A DNA stretch of 64,000 bases from an uncultured Pelagibacteraceae bacterium (GCA_902615425.1 CACMPD010000003.1:41282-105281), one strand, 5' to 3'. Shown: positions 35,537 to 46,523, numbered from the stretch's first letter. The notes: generated by a model from the letters alone, not told the origin. A program made the numbers and translations.

Positions 35537-37081
35537 TTAAAAGAAGCCTAATTTTTTCTCAGCATAAGAAACATGTAGATTCTTATTCTGTCTGTAATGA
35601 TTAAGCATCATTTTGTGAGTTTCTCTGCCAACTCCAGATTGTTTGTATCCACCAAATGGTGAGTGAGCTGGGTATGCATGATAACAATTAGTCCATACTA
35701 TCCCTGCTTGTATTGCTCTACCCATTCTATAAGCAATATTACCATTTCTAGTCCAAACAGCTGCTCCTAAACCATAAAGAGTATCATTGGCAATTTTTAA
35801 TGCCTCTGCTTCATCTTTAAATTTAATTACAGACACAACAGGTCCGAAGATCTCTTCTTGAGATATTCTCATATCATTTTTTGCTTCAAAAACAGTTGGT
35901 TGAATGTAATTACCTTTTTCTAATCCACTGTTAAGTTTTGCAACACTTCCTCCTGTTAGAACTTTCGCACCTTCTTTTTTCCCTAGATCAAGATAAGATT
36001 TAATCTTCTCCATTTGTTCTACGGAAGCCTGTGCTCCAATCATAGTTTCCATTTTTAAAGGGTTGTCTTGAACAACAGCTTTTGTTCTAGCTATAGCTCT
36101 TTCCATGAATTTATCATAGATTGACTCTTGAACTAAAGCTCTACTCGGACAAGTACAAACCTCACCTTGGTTAAGATTGAACATAACGAAACCTTCAATA
36201 CATTTATCGAAGAAATCATCATCTTTATCCATGATATCCTCAAAGAAAATGTTTGGAGATTTTCCACCTAATTCCAAAGTAATTGGAATTATGTTTTGTG
36301 CAGCATACTGCATTATCAATCTTCCTGTTGTTGTTTCACCAGTAAATGCAACTTTAGCAACTCTTTTTGATGATGCTAAAGGTTTACCTGCCTCTAATCC
36401 AAAACCACTAACAATGTTGACAACTCCTGGAGGTAATAAATCCCCAATAAGTTCCATCATCACCATTATGGATGCTGGCGTTTGTTCGGCTGGTTTTAAA
36501 ACTGAACAGTTACCTGCTGCAAGAGCTGGTGCTAGTTTCCATGTAGCCATAAGTAATGGGAAGTTCCAAGGAACTATTTGACCAACTACTCCTAAAGGTT
36601 CAGGTATGTTGTAAGAGTATTGAGAATTGCTAATTTCTGCAATTGATCCCTCTTCTGCTCTTATTACACCAGCAAAATATCTCCAATGATCAACAACCAA
36701 AGGTAAATCTGCTGCCATACATTCTCTTATTGGCTTTCCATTATCTAAACATTCAGCTGTTGCGAGTAAGTTTAGATTTTTTTCTAAAACATCAGCGATC
36801 TTATATAATATGTTTGATCTTGTTGTGATGTCTGTTTTTCCCCACTCTGGGAAGGCTGCGTGAGCTGCATCTAATGCTGCTTCTACGTCTTTTTCGTCTG
36901 ATCGCGCAACTGAACAGATTTTCTCATTTGAGATCGGGCTTACATTATCAAAATACTTGCCTGATTTTGGTTCTACAAATTTTCCATTAATGTAGTTTCC
37001 ATATTTTGCTTTGAACGGAAATTTAACCTTTAAATGAGAAGTATCTAATACAGATGACACTTTCATTGCTTCTGCACTCAT
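35537..37081 (-). CDS. Aldehyde dehydrogenase (acetaldehyde-type)
   Basis: 514 residues. [44 protein letters not shown] and the catalytic cysteine in [15 protein letters not shown] match the AldA/ExaC group that oxidises acetaldehyde and similar short aldehydes with NAD. Strong ribosome site AGAGGAG. First gene of a likely unit with DUF779 and the thioesterase, a known pairing for DUF779. Confidence 0.92.
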   Translation of the reverse strand: MSAEAMKVSSVLDTSHLKVKFPFKAKYGNYINGKFVEPKSGKYFDNVSPISNEKICSVARSDEKDVEAALDAAHAAFPEWGKTDITTRSNILYKIADVLEKNLNLLATAECLDNGKPIRECMAADLPLVVDHWRYFAGVIRAEEGSIAEISNSQYSYNIPEPLGVVGQIVPWNFPLLMATWKLAPALAAGNCSVLKPAEQTPASIMVMMELIGDLLPPGVVNIVSGFGLEAGKPLASSKRVAKVAFTGETTTGRLIMQYAAQNIIPITLELGGKSPNIFFEDIMDKDDDFFDKCIEGFVMFNLNQGEVCTCPSRALVQESIYDKFMERAIARTKAVVQDNPLKMETMIGAQASVEQMEKIKSYLDLGKKEGAKVLTGGSVAKLNSGLEKGNYIQPTVFEAKNDMRISQEEIFGPVVSVIKFKDEAEALKIANDTLYGLGAAVWTRNGNIAYRMGRAIQAGIVWTNCYHAYPAHSPFGGYKQSGVGRETHKMMLNHYRQNKNLHVSYAEKKLGFF

Positions 37082-37173
37082 TTTTTTCTCCTCTTGTTAT
37101 TTATATAAGTTAATTAAAAACCTTTTTGGGAATGATGTAAATGGGTCAATAATGTTTTCAACTAAGAATTGTA

Positions 37174-38073
37174 TTAATCGAGCTTTATTTTACTAATTTT
37201 ATTGTCTGCTTTTCTCACGAAATAAATTCCTACTGATACTGCAATGAGAGATATCAAAACTTTGAAAGTGATCAATTCCTTCAGGAAAATATAACTCAAG
37301 ATAGTTCCAAAAATTGGAATTAAATATGAAACTTGTGACTGAAATATCAGTCCATTATTAACTAAAATTCTAAATCTCAATAACCATGCAATTCCAGTAG
37401 AAACTAGGCCAAGATATATCACGGATATTGTGGAATCTAACCTTGGCGAGACATTCCATGGTTGTTCAACAATACTTACAATAGGTATCAAAATCAAAAC
37501 TGCCCAAACCAGTATTGAGCCAGTTACATTTTCATTTTTTTTCTTACTAATTTTTAAGGTTAGAACACCACCTATTACATAACAAGTTGAGCCTAATAAA
37601 ATTAGTATTGCGGAAAAAAAATTATTTTCATTAATCAAAATATTATCAGAAAATAAATAAAGTATTCCAGAAAAACCAATTAAGATTCCTATTGTTTTGA
37701 TAAAATTGAATTTCTCATTCTTTGTATAAAAATGACCAAGCACAGTTGAACTTAATGGTGTAGTTGACATCAATATCGCAGCCAAATTACTTTGAACTGA
37801 TTGCACGCCGTAGGCAATTAAAAAAAAAGGAGCTACTAGATTTATAAATCCTATCATTGCGAACCAATACCAATCTTTTGAAAAAGCTTCGATCTTTATC
37901 TTTTTATAATAACAAAGCAACAAAACAGGTATTGCTCCAAAAAACACTCTTAAAAATGCAATGGTAATTGGTCCAAATGAATAGGTTGCAATTTTGATAT
38001 TAAAAAAAGCTGATGCCCATATTAAAGCTAACAAAATTAATAAAAGATAATCTAATAGTTTTGGTTGTCTCAT
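37174..38073 (-). CDS. EamA-family (DMT) transporter
   Basis: 299 residues with ten predicted membrane helices in two EamA repeats (ALIWASAFFNIKIATYSFGPITIAFLRV in the first, WLLRFRILVNNGLIFQSQVSYLIPIFGTILSYIFLKE in the second). An exporter of amino acids or other metabolites is likely; substrate unknown. Its start overlaps the stop of the YbaK gene by four bases. Confidence 0.88.
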   Translation of the reverse strand: MRQPKLLDYLLLILLALIWASAFFNIKIATYSFGPITIAFLRVFFGAIPVLLLCYYKKIKIEAFSKDWYWFAMIGFINLVAPFFLIAYGVQSVQSNLAAILMSTTPLSSTVLGHFYTKNEKFNFIKTIGILIGFSGILYLFSDNILINENNFFSAILILLGSTCYVIGGVLTLKISKKKNENVTGSILVWAVLILIPIVSIVEQPWNVSPRLDSTISVIYLGLVSTGIAWLLRFRILVNNGLIFQSQVSYLIPIFGTILSYIFLKELITFKVLISLIAVSVGIYFVRKADNKISKIKLD

Positions 38074-38549
38074 TCGGTAATATCTTCAATTGTTCCTTTT
38101 GTAATTTTCTTTAAATCTGAGAAATTGATTTTAAATATACAATTTGGATGACCTGCAGCAGCAAATAGAAAATCAAACCTATTTAAAGAATTATCTATGT
38201 AAATATCAACATTTTCTAAATGGCCTACTGGTGAAACACCGCCAATAGTATAACCAGTAATGTTTTTTACATCTTCAGCAGTAGCCATAGAAACATCATC
38301 AAATTTAATATTTTTCTTAATTTTTCTTAGTGAAGCTTTCTTATCTCCAGCAACCAAAAATAAAGTAAACTTATTATCTGTCTTAAAAAGTAAGCTTTTA
38401 ACAATTGCTCCTACCTCACATCCTAAAGAAGATGCGGCTTCTAAAGCAGTTCTAGCTGATGTTTCTAAAACACTAACACTTAAATTTTGGTCGAATTCTC
38501 TAATAACTCTTCCAACTCTTCGAACTGGTTCTTTATCAAGTAATGTCAT
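38070..38549 (-). CDS. YbaK/EbsC-type aminoacyl-tRNA deacylase
   Basis: 159 residues. CEVGAIVKSLLFK, LVAGDKKASLRKI (catalytic Lys region) and GYTIGGVSPVGHL (the GGVSPxG motif) identify the Cys-tRNA(Pro)/YbaK editing domain family. It would hydrolyse mischarged tRNA. First gene of a two-gene unit with the EamA transporter. Confidence 0.9.
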   Translation of the reverse strand: MTLLDKEPVRRVGRVIREFDQNLSVSVLETSARTALEAASSLGCEVGAIVKSLLFKTDNKFTLFLVAGDKKASLRKIKKNIKFDDVSMATAEDVKNITGYTIGGVSPVGHLENVDIYIDNSLNRFDFLFAAAGHPNCIFKINFSDLKKITKGTIEDITE

Positions 38550-38591
38550 TATTCAACTCTGAATTGTTAGTATTCTTAGTCTTTTCAATAT

Positions 38592-38618
38592 ACACTTATG
38601 TTAAAAATGCATAGGTGT
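38592..38618 (+). promoter_or_regulatory. Hairpin/dyad in the glnA leader
   Basis: ACACTTATG and CATAGGTGT form a 9-bp stem with one U-G wobble around a nine-base AT-rich loop, 73-99 bases before the glnA ATG. The promoter appears to lie just upstream (TTGTTA near 38567 with CAATAT as a weak -10). It may be a leader hairpin or an operator; which one cannot be told from sequence. Confidence 0.35.
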
Positions 38619-38690
38619 TATTAAGTAAAAGAGGATTATTTATCAGTCTTTATTTGGTATCACAACCCACAAGATTACAGAGGAGATATA

Positions 38691-40097
38691 ATGAGCGCAA
38701 AAAATGTATTAAAAGTTATTAAAGACAAAGAGATCGATTACGTTGATCTAAGATTTACTGACCCTAGAGGTAAACTTCAACACGTTACAATGGACACTAA
38801 GGTAGTTGACGAAGATATGTTAAACGATGGAATTTTCTTTGATGGCTCCTCTATTGCAGGTTGGAAAGCTATTAATGAATCTGACATGATTTTAAAGCCT
38901 GATTTAAACAGAACTGTGGTTGATCCGTTTACGTCTCATAATACATTAAACATTTTTTGTGATATTTTGGATGCAATAAAAAAAGATCCTTACGAAAGAG
39001 ATCCTCGAGGAACAGCAAAAAAAGCTGAGGCATATTTAAAAAAATCTGGAATTGGTGACAAAGCATTTTTTGGTCCAGAAGCTGAATTTTTTGTATTCGA
39101 TGATGTAAGATTTAAAAATGACATGAATGAAACTGGATTCAAAATTGATAGTACTGAAGGCCCTTACAACACTGGAAAAAAATATGAAAACGGAAATATG
39201 GGACACAGACCTGGTATCAAAGGTGGTTACTTCCCAGTTCCTCCTGTTGATAGTGCACAAGATATGAGAAGTGAGTATTTAAAAGCAATGAAAGACATGG
39301 GTATTAAAGTTGAGAAACATCACCATGAAGTTGCTCCAAGTCAGCATGAACTTGGAATGTATTTTGGAACTTTAGTTGATCAAGCAGATAACTTGCAATT
39401 ATATAAGTATGCGGTTCATATGGTTTCACATTCATTTGGAAAAACTGCAACTTTTATGCCTAAACCAGTAAAAGGTGATAATGGATCAGGTATGCACGTG
39501 CACCAATCAATTTGGAAAGGAAATACAGCATTATTTTCAGGAGATAAATATGCTGGCTTATCCGATTTAGCTTTACACTATATTGGTGGAATTTTAAAAC
39601 ATGCAAAAGCTATAAACGCTTTTTCAAACGCAACAACCAATAGTTACAAAAGATTGATCCCGGGATTTGAAGCCCCAGTGTTATTAGCGTACTCAGCGAG
39701 AAACAGGTCAGCTTCATGTAGGATCCCTATCACTCTAAGTAAAAAAGCTGCGAGATGTGAAATTAGATTTGGTGATGCAGCTGGAAACCCATACTTAACT
39801 TTTGCAGCAATGCTTATGGCTGGACTAGATGGTATTAAAAATAAAATTGATCCAGGTAAATCTTTCGATAAAGATCTTTATGCTTTATCTGAAAATGAAG
39901 TTAAAAAAATACCTACTGTTTGTGGCTCATTAAGAGAAGCAATGGAAAGTTTGGATAAGGACAGAGATTTTTTAAAACAAGGTAACGTATTCACTGATGA
40001 TCAGATAGATGCTTACATTGCTTTAAAATTTGAGGAAATACATAATTTCGAACACACACCACACCCAATAGAGTTCGACATGTATTATAGTTGTTAA
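38691..40097 (+). CDS. glnA: Glutamine synthetase, type I
   Basis: 468 residues, the GSI-beta length. [21 protein letters not shown], the ATP-binding [16 protein letters not shown] and NRSASCRIP are present. Tyr397 in KDLYAL aligns with the adenylylation tyrosine, so control by GlnE is possible. It makes glutamine from glutamate and ammonium and is the main ammonium-assimilation gene. Strong ribosome site AGAGGAGAT. Confidence 0.97.
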   Translation: MSAKNVLKVIKDKEIDYVDLRFTDPRGKLQHVTMDTKVVDEDMLNDGIFFDGSSIAGWKAINESDMILKPDLNRTVVDPFTSHNTLNIFCDILDAIKKDPYERDPRGTAKKAEAYLKKSGIGDKAFFGPEAEFFVFDDVRFKNDMNETGFKIDSTEGPYNTGKKYENGNMGHRPGIKGGYFPVPPVDSAQDMRSEYLKAMKDMGIKVEKHHHEVAPSQHELGMYFGTLVDQADNLQLYKYAVHMVSHSFGKTATFMPKPVKGDNGSGMHVHQSIWKGNTALFSGDKYAGLSDLALHYIGGILKHAKAINAFSNATTNSYKRLIPGFEAPVLLAYSARNRSASCRIPITLSKKAARCEIRFGDAAGNPYLTFAAMLMAGLDGIKNKIDPGKSFDKDLYALSENEVKKIPTVCGSLREAMESLDKDRDFLKQGNVFTDDQIDAYIALKFEEIHNFEHTPHPIEFDMYYSC

Positions 40098-40100
40098 AAA

Positions 40101-40271
40101 TTATTGTCTAGTAGTGGCAATCTTGTTTTTGCCAGGACCTTTTTTAACAACGTAATCTTGAGTTCCATTAGCTCCTGTTTCAACAGATTTGATCAAAGAT
40201 CTTTGCAAACTTTTTCTTTTTTCCTTTCTGTCTTCAGACGCTAATAAATTTCTAAATTCAAAAACGTTCAT
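40101..40271 (-). CDS. Small basic protein, unknown
   Basis: A 56-residue frame from ATG 40271, convergent with glnA and ending three bases from its stop. It is highly charged (LASEDRKEKRKSLQRSLIK, then VVKKGPGKNKIATTRQ) with no membrane segment. It occupies most of the glnA-to-A-type-carrier gap. No family is recognised, and there is no clear ribosome binding site, so this call is moderate. Confidence 0.5.
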   Translation of the reverse strand: MNVFEFRNLLASEDRKEKRKSLQRSLIKSVETGANGTQDYVVKKGPGKNKIATTRQ

Positions 40272-40337
40272 GTAATAATTATATACTAGATATGCATTTT
40301 AAGCAATACAGCTATGCAACTTATGGGATACTAAATT

Positions 40338-40673
40338 TTATTCTACTTTAAAGGACTCCCCGCAACCACATCTCTCTGTTTCATTGGGATTATTGAACAC
40401 AAAAGTTGAGGAAAAATCCTCTTTTTTGTAATCCATTTCAGTACCTAATAAATACATCACTGCAGCAGAATCTATAAAAACCTTAACTCCCTTGTCCTCA
40501 ATTACCTCATCATTCGGCTTAAGTTCTTTAGAATATTCCATTACATATGACATGCCTGCGCATCCTCCAGATTTAACTGAAACTCTCACTCCTAAAGCAT
40601 CTTTTTCGGCACTAGACATGATTTCTTTAATTCTGTTTGCTGCATTTTCACTTAATTTAATTATAGGATTCAT
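40338..40673 (-). CDS. sufA: A-type iron-sulfur carrier protein
   Basis: 111 residues of the IscA/SufA/ErpA family: KSGGCAGMSYVMEY holds the first cysteine and FNNPNETERCGCGESF the paired cysteines (C-G-C-G). It ferries iron-sulfur clusters from the SUF scaffold to target proteins. The start is one base from the sufT stop, and it is the last gene of the SUF operon. ErpA is an equally possible name. Confidence 0.9.
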   Translation of the reverse strand: MNPIIKLSENAANRIKEIMSSAEKDALGVRVSVKSGGCAGMSYVMEYSKELKPNDEVIEDKGVKVFIDSAAVMYLLGTEMDYKKEDFSSTFVFNNPNETERCGCGESFKVE

Positions 40674-40969
40674 TACAAATTTAACTCCAACTTAGCAGCA
40701 TCTGACATCATATCTTTGTTCCAAGGTGGGTCCCAAACTAGTTGAAGATCAACATCATCAATTTCTTCAACTTGCATAGCTCCTTCTTTTACTTCTTTAG
40801 GTAAACTCTCTGCAACAGGACAATTTGGTGTGGTTAAGGTCATTTTAATTTCAGCTTTTTTTCCTTTTACTTGAATATCATAAATTAAACCAAGTTCATA
40901 AATATTAACTGGTAACTCAGGATCATAAATTTTTCTAATTTCGTTTATAATTTTTTCTTTTATTTCCAT
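40673..40969 (-). CDS. sufT: SufT/MIP18-family protein (DUF59)
   Basis: 98 residues: KIYDPELPVNIYELGLIYDIQV (the DPE-x-P-x-x-I-x-x-L-G motif) and LTTPNCPVAESLP with the conserved cysteine, ending in the DPPWNKDMMSDAAKLEL block typical of SufT. It helps maturation of iron-sulfur proteins. Embedded between sufU and the A-type carrier, which fits. Confidence 0.92.
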   Translation of the reverse strand: MEIKEKIINEIRKIYDPELPVNIYELGLIYDIQVKGKKAEIKMTLTTPNCPVAESLPKEVKEGAMQVEEIDDVDLQLVWDPPWNKDMMSDAAKLELNL

Positions 40970-40973
40970 AATA

Positions 40974-41438
40974 TTAATTTTCTGTGCTCACTTGCTTTCC
41001 GTCATCTTCCATTGCAGAAATCAAAGTATGCCATGATAAAGTAGCACATTTTACTCTCATAGGATATTGTTTTACTCCGGATAGACACATTAGTTTTGTT
41101 TTATCATCTTCCTCTAAAATCGTAGACTTTAATTCAGGATTTTCTTTTATCATTCCAAGAAAATCATCTATGATCTCTTTTGCTTCATTGTCACTTTTGC
41201 CTTTAATCAAATCTGTCATTATTGAAGCTGAGGCCATTGATATTGCACAACCACTTCCTTCAAAAGAAATATCTTCAACTTTTCTTTGATTATTCAATTT
41301 TAGATAAACATGGACATTATCCCCACATAAAGGATTATTCCCTTTAGCATCTTTATTAAAATTCTCAGTCTTCCTCAAATTCCTTGGATTTTTTCCATGT
41401 TCTAAAATTATTTCTTGATATAATTCTTTTAAATTCAT
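40974..41438 (-). CDS. sufU: SufU-like iron-sulfur scaffold/sulfur acceptor
   Basis: 154 residues of the NifU-N/IscU fold with the SufU-type insertion. The three metal-binding cysteines are in NPLCGDN, SGCAISMASA and MRVKCATLSW. It accepts sulfur from SufS. No SufE gene is in the operon, so SufU is the probable partner. Its start overlaps the sufS stop by four bases. Confidence 0.92.
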   Translation of the reverse strand: MNLKELYQEIILEHGKNPRNLRKTENFNKDAKGNNPLCGDNVHVYLKLNNQRKVEDISFEGSGCAISMASASIMTDLIKGKSDNEAKEIIDDFLGMIKENPELKSTILEEDDKTKLMCLSGVKQYPMRVKCATLSWHTLISAMEDDGKQVSTEN

Positions 41439-42655
41439 TTTAAATCAAAAATTTTTTTACATTTGTTTATAGACTCATTTAATTGATCAAAATCACTTTT
41501 AGTATTATAAACACCTACTGATGCTCTTGCACTAGCAGGAATCTCGAGTTTGTCGTGTAAAATTTGACAGCAATGGTGTCCAGCTCTAATAGCTACACCA
41601 TCTTCGTCAAGTATTGTCGCGATGTCATGTGGATGTACCCCTTCAATCGTAAACGATATTACACCGCCTTTATTTTTTGGATTGCCAATTATTTTTACTG
41701 AATTATTCTTTTTTAAAATTTCTTGACCATATTCTATTAATTCTTTTTCATGTCTAATTATATTTTCAATTCCAATACTTTCTAAAAATTTGATAGACTT
41801 ATCAAAAGCTATCACCTGTGCAGTGGCCATAGTGCCTGCTTCATACTTATTTGGAAGATCACCATAAGTAATACGATCTTTTTTAACTTCTTTAATCATT
41901 CCACCACCACCTTGATAAGGTGGTAATTCTTCAAGCCATTTTTTTTTTCCATACAAAATTCCAAGTCCAGTCGGTCCATACATTTTATGACAAGAAATTG
42001 CATAAAAATCACAGTCCAGATCTTGCACATCAAGTTTCAAATGTGGTGCACCTTGACATCCATCTACAACAACAATTATATCTTTTGCGTGTGCAAGCTC
42101 AGTAATCTCTTTGATTGGTAGGATTGCGCCAGTGACATTCGATAGATGATTAATGGCAATCACTTTTGTTTTTGGCGTAATTTTTTTTTCAATATTTTCA
42201 ATTGGAATTTCTCCCTCTTCATTTATTTCAGCAAAATTAATCTTTATATTTTTTGATTTTCTCAAATAGTGCCATGGTACATAATTTGAATGATGCTCTA
42301 ACTCAGTGAGTAAAATTTCGTCACCTTCATTCAAATACTTTTGGCCAAGTGTATTAGCAACTAAATTTAGGGCTTCAGTTGCACCCTTAGTAAATACAAT
42401 TTCATTTTTATCTTTTGCATTAATATATTTTTGGACAGAAGATCTTGTATTTTCGTATAAATTTGTAGCTGCCACTGCCAAATAATGAATACTTCTGCCC
42501 ACATTTGAAAATTCTTTAGTATAAAATTCGTTTATTCTATCAATAACAACTTTAGGTTTTTGAGAAGAATTAGCACTGTCCAAATAAACTAGATCATTGT
42601 TTTGTATCTTTTCATCAAAGATAGGAAACTCTTTTTTAATATTATCTATGTTCAT
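41435..42655 (-). CDS. sufS: Cysteine desulfurase SufS
   Basis: 406 residues, class V aminotransferase fold. The PLP lysine is in AISCHKMYGPTGLGI, and the catalytic cysteine loop is RAGHHCCQIL. It releases sulfur from cysteine for cluster assembly and for tRNA thiolation by MnmA. Overlaps sufD by four bases. Confidence 0.95.
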   Translation of the reverse strand: MNIDNIKKEFPIFDEKIQNNDLVYLDSANSSQKPKVVIDRINEFYTKEFSNVGRSIHYLAVAATNLYENTRSSVQKYINAKDKNEIVFTKGATEALNLVANTLGQKYLNEGDEILLTELEHHSNYVPWHYLRKSKNIKINFAEINEEGEIPIENIEKKITPKTKVIAINHLSNVTGAILPIKEITELAHAKDIIVVVDGCQGAPHLKLDVQDLDCDFYAISCHKMYGPTGLGILYGKKKWLEELPPYQGGGGMIKEVKKDRITYGDLPNKYEAGTMATAQVIAFDKSIKFLESIGIENIIRHEKELIEYGQEILKKNNSVKIIGNPKNKGGVISFTIEGVHPHDIATILDEDGVAIRAGHHCCQILHDKLEIPASARASVGVYNTKSDFDQLNESINKCKKIFDLK

Positions 42656-43899
42656 TTTTTTAAACCAATCATTTTTTTTAATAAATCTTTAATTTCAGCG
42701 TCAGTAATCTTTTCGATTACATCAAGCAAAAAACCATTTATTAATAGTCCTTTAGCTTGTTTATAATTTAATCCTCTAGACATTAAATAAAAAATTGAAT
42801 TATCATCAAGACTACCAGATGCTGATCCATGAGAACATTTAACATCATCAGCATAAATTTCTAATTCAGGTTTTGCGTTAAACTCTGAGGTTTCGTCTAA
42901 CAAAATTGCTTTACTTAATTGATATCCATCTGTTTTCTGAGCCTTTGAATCTACATATATTCTTCCTTGATAAGCAGACTTTGTATTTTTTCCAAGCACA
43001 CTCTTAATTAACTGATAGCTTTTTGTATTTTCAACCAAATGATTTATAGTAGTTCTTATTTCGTGCTGTTTATTATCATCTAACGAAAAAATACCATTTA
43101 TAAATGCTGAAGAATATTCGCCTTTTAGATTACAATTTATCTCATTTTTGAAATAATCTGAACCTGCAGAAAAAACAAAAGTTTCAGAAATACTATTTTG
43201 TTTTTGATCTATATTATTAAATGAATATTTTAGATTTTTATTTAACGACTTATCAATTTTATAATTTTTAAGAATCGCATCTTTATCCAAATTAAAATTG
43301 TAAAAAATATTCATAAAATTTTTTTCACTATCATCACTAAAGAAATCTATTAATTTTAGTGAGCTATTTTGTTCAAGCTCAAAATCTAACCTTAAATTAA
43401 TATTTTTTGATTTCATTTTCTCATTGGACAAATGATAAATGATTAAAGGTTTTTTTAATGAGTAGTCTTTTTTAATTAAAATTTTAAAATGTTTATTACT
43501 TAAAGCAATATTCAAATCAATTAATGAATTGTTGTTTTGAGACTTATCAATTGTGTAAGAGTCCTTAATTATTTCAATCTGTTTTTTATCCTCATAACTA
43601 AAGTCAATTTTTTCAACTCTTCCATTAATAAAAATAATTTTATTATGTTCTAAATCATCAATAAAAATTGATGGATCAATCTTATTTTCAATTGAATAAT
43701 CATTATAAAAGCTCAAATCTGAAATATTATTACTAATTATTTGATTTATATCTAAAAACTTCCAATTTTCTTGTTTTCTATTTGGAAAACCATTTTCAAT
43801 AAATTTATTTAGGTAAGACTTTTTTATCTCAATATCGCTATTAGAAAAATTAGAAACTTCTTGAATTTTGTTAAAATCTATTTTTAATTGTTCCTTCAT
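42652..43899 (-). CDS. sufD: Fe-S assembly scaffold SufD
   Basis: 415 residues, mostly beta-helix. The C-terminal half is SufD-like (EIYADDVKCSHGSASGSLDDNSIFYLMSRGL with the conserved Asp-Asp-Val-x-Cys-x-His-Gly). It forms the SufBC2D complex with its neighbours. N-terminal half is AT/Asn-rich and divergent, normal for this protein. Confidence 0.93.
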   Translation of the reverse strand: MKEQLKIDFNKIQEVSNFSNSDIEIKKSYLNKFIENGFPNRKQENWKFLDINQIISNNISDLSFYNDYSIENKIDPSIFIDDLEHNKIIFINGRVEKIDFSYEDKKQIEIIKDSYTIDKSQNNNSLIDLNIALSNKHFKILIKKDYSLKKPLIIYHLSNEKMKSKNINLRLDFELEQNSSLKLIDFFSDDSEKNFMNIFYNFNLDKDAILKNYKIDKSLNKNLKYSFNNIDQKQNSISETFVFSAGSDYFKNEINCNLKGEYSSAFINGIFSLDDNKQHEIRTTINHLVENTKSYQLIKSVLGKNTKSAYQGRIYVDSKAQKTDGYQLSKAILLDETSEFNAKPELEIYADDVKCSHGSASGSLDDNSIFYLMSRGLNYKQAKGLLINGFLLDVIEKITDAEIKDLLKKMIGLKK

Positions 43900-44634
43900 C
43901 TAATTAAAACTCTCATATCCTTTTTTTTCTAATTCTTCTGCAAGTTCAGATCCACCTGATTTAATAATTCTTCCATTCATTAAAACGTGAACGAAATCTG
44001 GCTTAATATAATCTAATAGTCTTTGATAATGAGTAATGATTAAAAAAGAATTTTCATTATTCCTTAATGTGTTTACACCATCTGCAACTATTTTTAGAGC
44101 ATCTATATCTAAACCTGAGTCTGTTTCATCTAAAATTGAAAGTTTTGGCGCCAGCATTGACATTTGTAGAATTTCATTTTTCTTTTTTTCTCCACCAGAG
44201 AAGCCTACATTTAATTGCCTATTAAGTTTTTCTTCATCAAATTTAAGTTCCTTAGCTTTTTCTTTTACAAGTTTTAAAAACTCGATAGCATCAAGTTCTT
44301 TTTGTCCACGAGCTTTTCTAATTGCATTTAGAGAAGTCTTTAAAAAAATATTAGTATTTACTCCAGGAATTTCTAAAGGGTATTGGAAGGCTAAAAATAT
44401 ACCTTTGTGCGCTCTTTCCTCAGTTTCAAGTTCAAATAAATTTTTATTTTCAAATAATATTTCTCCAGATACCTCGTAACCTTTTTTTCCCGATAAAATA
44501 TTAGATAAAGTACTTTTTCCAGAGCCATTAGGACCCATTATTGCATGAACTTCACCTGGGTTTATATTTAGTGAAAATCCTTTTAAAATTGACTTATTTT
44601 CAACATTTGCGTTTAAGTTATTAATTTTCAGCAT
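43900..44634 (-). CDS. sufC: Fe-S assembly ATPase SufC
   Basis: 244 residues, ABC ATPase: Walker A GPNGSGKST, Q-loop AFQYPLEIPG (SufC-specific), signature FSGGEKKKNEI, Walker B LSILDETDSGLD and H-loop IITHYQRLLDYI. It drives SufBCD conformational change. The last base of sufB is shared with its start. Confidence 0.96.
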   Translation of the reverse strand: MLKINNLNANVENKSILKGFSLNINPGEVHAIMGPNGSGKSTLSNILSGKKGYEVSGEILFENKNLFELETEERAHKGIFLAFQYPLEIPGVNTNIFLKTSLNAIRKARGQKELDAIEFLKLVKEKAKELKFDEEKLNRQLNVGFSGGEKKKNEILQMSMLAPKLSILDETDSGLDIDALKIVADGVNTLRNNENSFLIITHYQRLLDYIKPDFVHVLMNGRIIKSGGSELAEELEKKGYESFN

Positions 44635-46076
44635 TAACCAACGCTCCCTTCAAGACTAATTCCAACAAGTTTTTGTGCCTCTACAGCAAACTCCATTGGT
44701 AATTGCTGAAGAACTTCTTTGCAAAATCCATTAACAATTAACCCAACAGCTTCCTCAGGATTTAATCCTCTTTGTTGACAATAGTGCAATTGCTCTTCAC
44801 TTATTTTTGACGTCGTTGCTTCATGAGCAATATTTGAGTCAAAATTTTTGTTCTTTATGTAAGGAACAGTGTGTGCTCCACATTTATTTCCCATTAAAAG
44901 AGAGTCACATTGAGTATAGTTACTAGAATTTTTTGCTTTTGAATTTATATCTACTAATCCTCTATAGGTCATATCAGAAAATCCAGCACTAATACCTTTG
45001 GAAATTATTTTACTTTTAGTATTTTTACCAAGGTGGATCATCTTTGTCCCAGTGTCTGCTTTTTGATGATTATTTGTAATTGCTATTGAATAAAATTCTC
45101 CAATTGAGTTATCACCCTTTAAAATACAACTAGGGTATTTCCAAGTTATAGCAGAACCTGTCTCTACCTGTGTCCAAGAAATCTTGGAATTTTTTCCCTT
45201 ACATAGTCCTCTTTTAGTTACAAAATTATAAATTCCCCCTTTTCCATTTTCATCTCCCGGGTACCAGTTTTGAACAGTTGAATATTTAATCTCTGCATCA
45301 TCAAGAGCTATTAGTTCAACGTTAGCTGCGTGTAATTGATTTTCATCTCTCATCGGTGCAGTACACCCCTCCAAATAACTCACATAACTTCCTTTATCAG
45401 CAATGATTAAAGTTCTTTCAAATTGACCAGTTTCTGATGCGTTAATTCTGAAATAAGTTGATAGCTCCATCGGGCACTTTACACCTTCAGGAATATAAAC
45501 AAATGATCCATCGGTAAAAACTGCGGAGTTTAATGTCGCAAAAAAATGATCTGTTGTTGGGATTACTGTTCCTAAATATTTTTTTACTAAATCAGGATGT
45601 TTTTGTATTGCTTCTGACATTGAACAAAAAATGATTCCATGTTTTGTTAATTCACCTTTAAATGTTGTGGCTACTGAAACAGAGTCAAATACTGCATCTA
45701 CAGCTATTCCATTTAATCTTGCTTGTTCTTGAAGGGGAATTCCTAATTTATTATAAGTTTCTAAGAGTTTAGGATCTAATTCATCTAAACTCTTAGGTTT
45801 ATCCTTCATGCTTTTCGGAGCCGAATAGTAATATAAATCTTGATAATCAATTTTAGGATACTTAGGTTTTTGCCAGTCAGGTTCTTTGAGAAGCTTGAAC
45901 CTTTTAAATGCTTTTAATCTAAAATCCAACATCCATTTAGGTTCTTTTTTAATATTTGAAATAAACTTAATTACACTTTCATTTAGACCTTTTGGTGCTT
46001 TAATATTTTCAATATCAGTTGTAAAACCGTATTTATAATCTTTTAAATTTTCTATATCTTTTTCTCTAGTATCCAT
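44634..46076 (-). CDS. sufB: Fe-S assembly scaffold SufB
   Basis: 480 residues from ATG 46076, two bases after the iscR stop; a TTG start at 46094 would add six residues and overlap iscR and is not needed. [37 protein letters not shown] and the C-terminal [26 protein letters not shown] match SufB, including conserved cysteines. It builds the nascent cluster with SufC and SufD. Confidence 0.95.
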   Translation of the reverse strand: MDTREKDIENLKDYKYGFTTDIENIKAPKGLNESVIKFISNIKKEPKWMLDFRLKAFKRFKLLKEPDWQKPKYPKIDYQDLYYYSAPKSMKDKPKSLDELDPKLLETYNKLGIPLQEQARLNGIAVDAVFDSVSVATTFKGELTKHGIIFCSMSEAIQKHPDLVKKYLGTVIPTTDHFFATLNSAVFTDGSFVYIPEGVKCPMELSTYFRINASETGQFERTLIIADKGSYVSYLEGCTAPMRDENQLHAANVELIALDDAEIKYSTVQNWYPGDENGKGGIYNFVTKRGLCKGKNSKISWTQVETGSAITWKYPSCILKGDNSIGEFYSIAITNNHQKADTGTKMIHLGKNTKSKIISKGISAGFSDMTYRGLVDINSKAKNSSNYTQCDSLLMGNKCGAHTVPYIKNKNFDSNIAHEATTSKISEEQLHYCQQRGLNPEEAVGLIVNGFCKEVLQQLPMEFAVEAQKLVGISLEGSVG

Positions 46077-46077
46077 T

Positions 46078-46503
46078 TTATAATCTTCTTTCAAAATTTT
46101 CTTTTACTAAGTCGTCTAAACTCTTTTTATCAAAAAAATTATTGATGTGAGTTTCAAGTTCATCCCAAAGATTGTGAGTTAAACATTTTGTAGATTTACC
46201 ATTGCATCCTTTTTTTGACTCTTTTTTACATTGGACAGTTTTTACTTTTTCGTCTACTGCATCAAAAATATTTGTTAATTTTATTTCTTTAGCTTTCCTA
46301 TTTAAAATATATCCACCTTGAGTTCCTCTAACGCTTTGAACAATTTCTTTTTTTCTCAATTTTGAAAAAATTTGTTCTAAATAATCTAACGAAATGCCTT
46401 GTCTTAAAGATATATCCCTTAGAGAAACTGGATTAATTCCATCAAATCTAGCCAGATCCACTAAAGCCATTACAGCATATCTGCCTTTAGAAGTAAGTCT
46501 CAT
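46078..46503 (-). CDS. iscR: Rrf2-family iron-sulfur regulator IscR
   Basis: 141 residues. A winged helix-turn-helix ([48 protein letters not shown]) and the cluster ligands Cys92, Cys100, Cys107 with His110 nearby are present, one spacing slightly longer than in E. coli IscR. It senses cluster status and represses the operon it heads. RirA is the alternative name in some alphaproteobacteria. An operator-like dyad overlaps its promoter. Confidence 0.93.
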   Translation of the reverse strand: MRLTSKGRYAVMALVDLARFDGINPVSLRDISLRQGISLDYLEQIFSKLRKKEIVQSVRGTQGGYILNRKAKEIKLTNIFDAVDEKVKTVQCKKESKKGCNGKSTKCLTHNLWDELETHINNFFDKKSLDDLVKENFERRL

Positions 46504-46523
46504 AATTCCTTATTTTACTGGGG

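Noticed and set aside
44036..44479. 147-residue plus-strand frame opposite sufC
   Set aside because: Ser/Phe-rich shadow of a conserved ABC ATPase gene.
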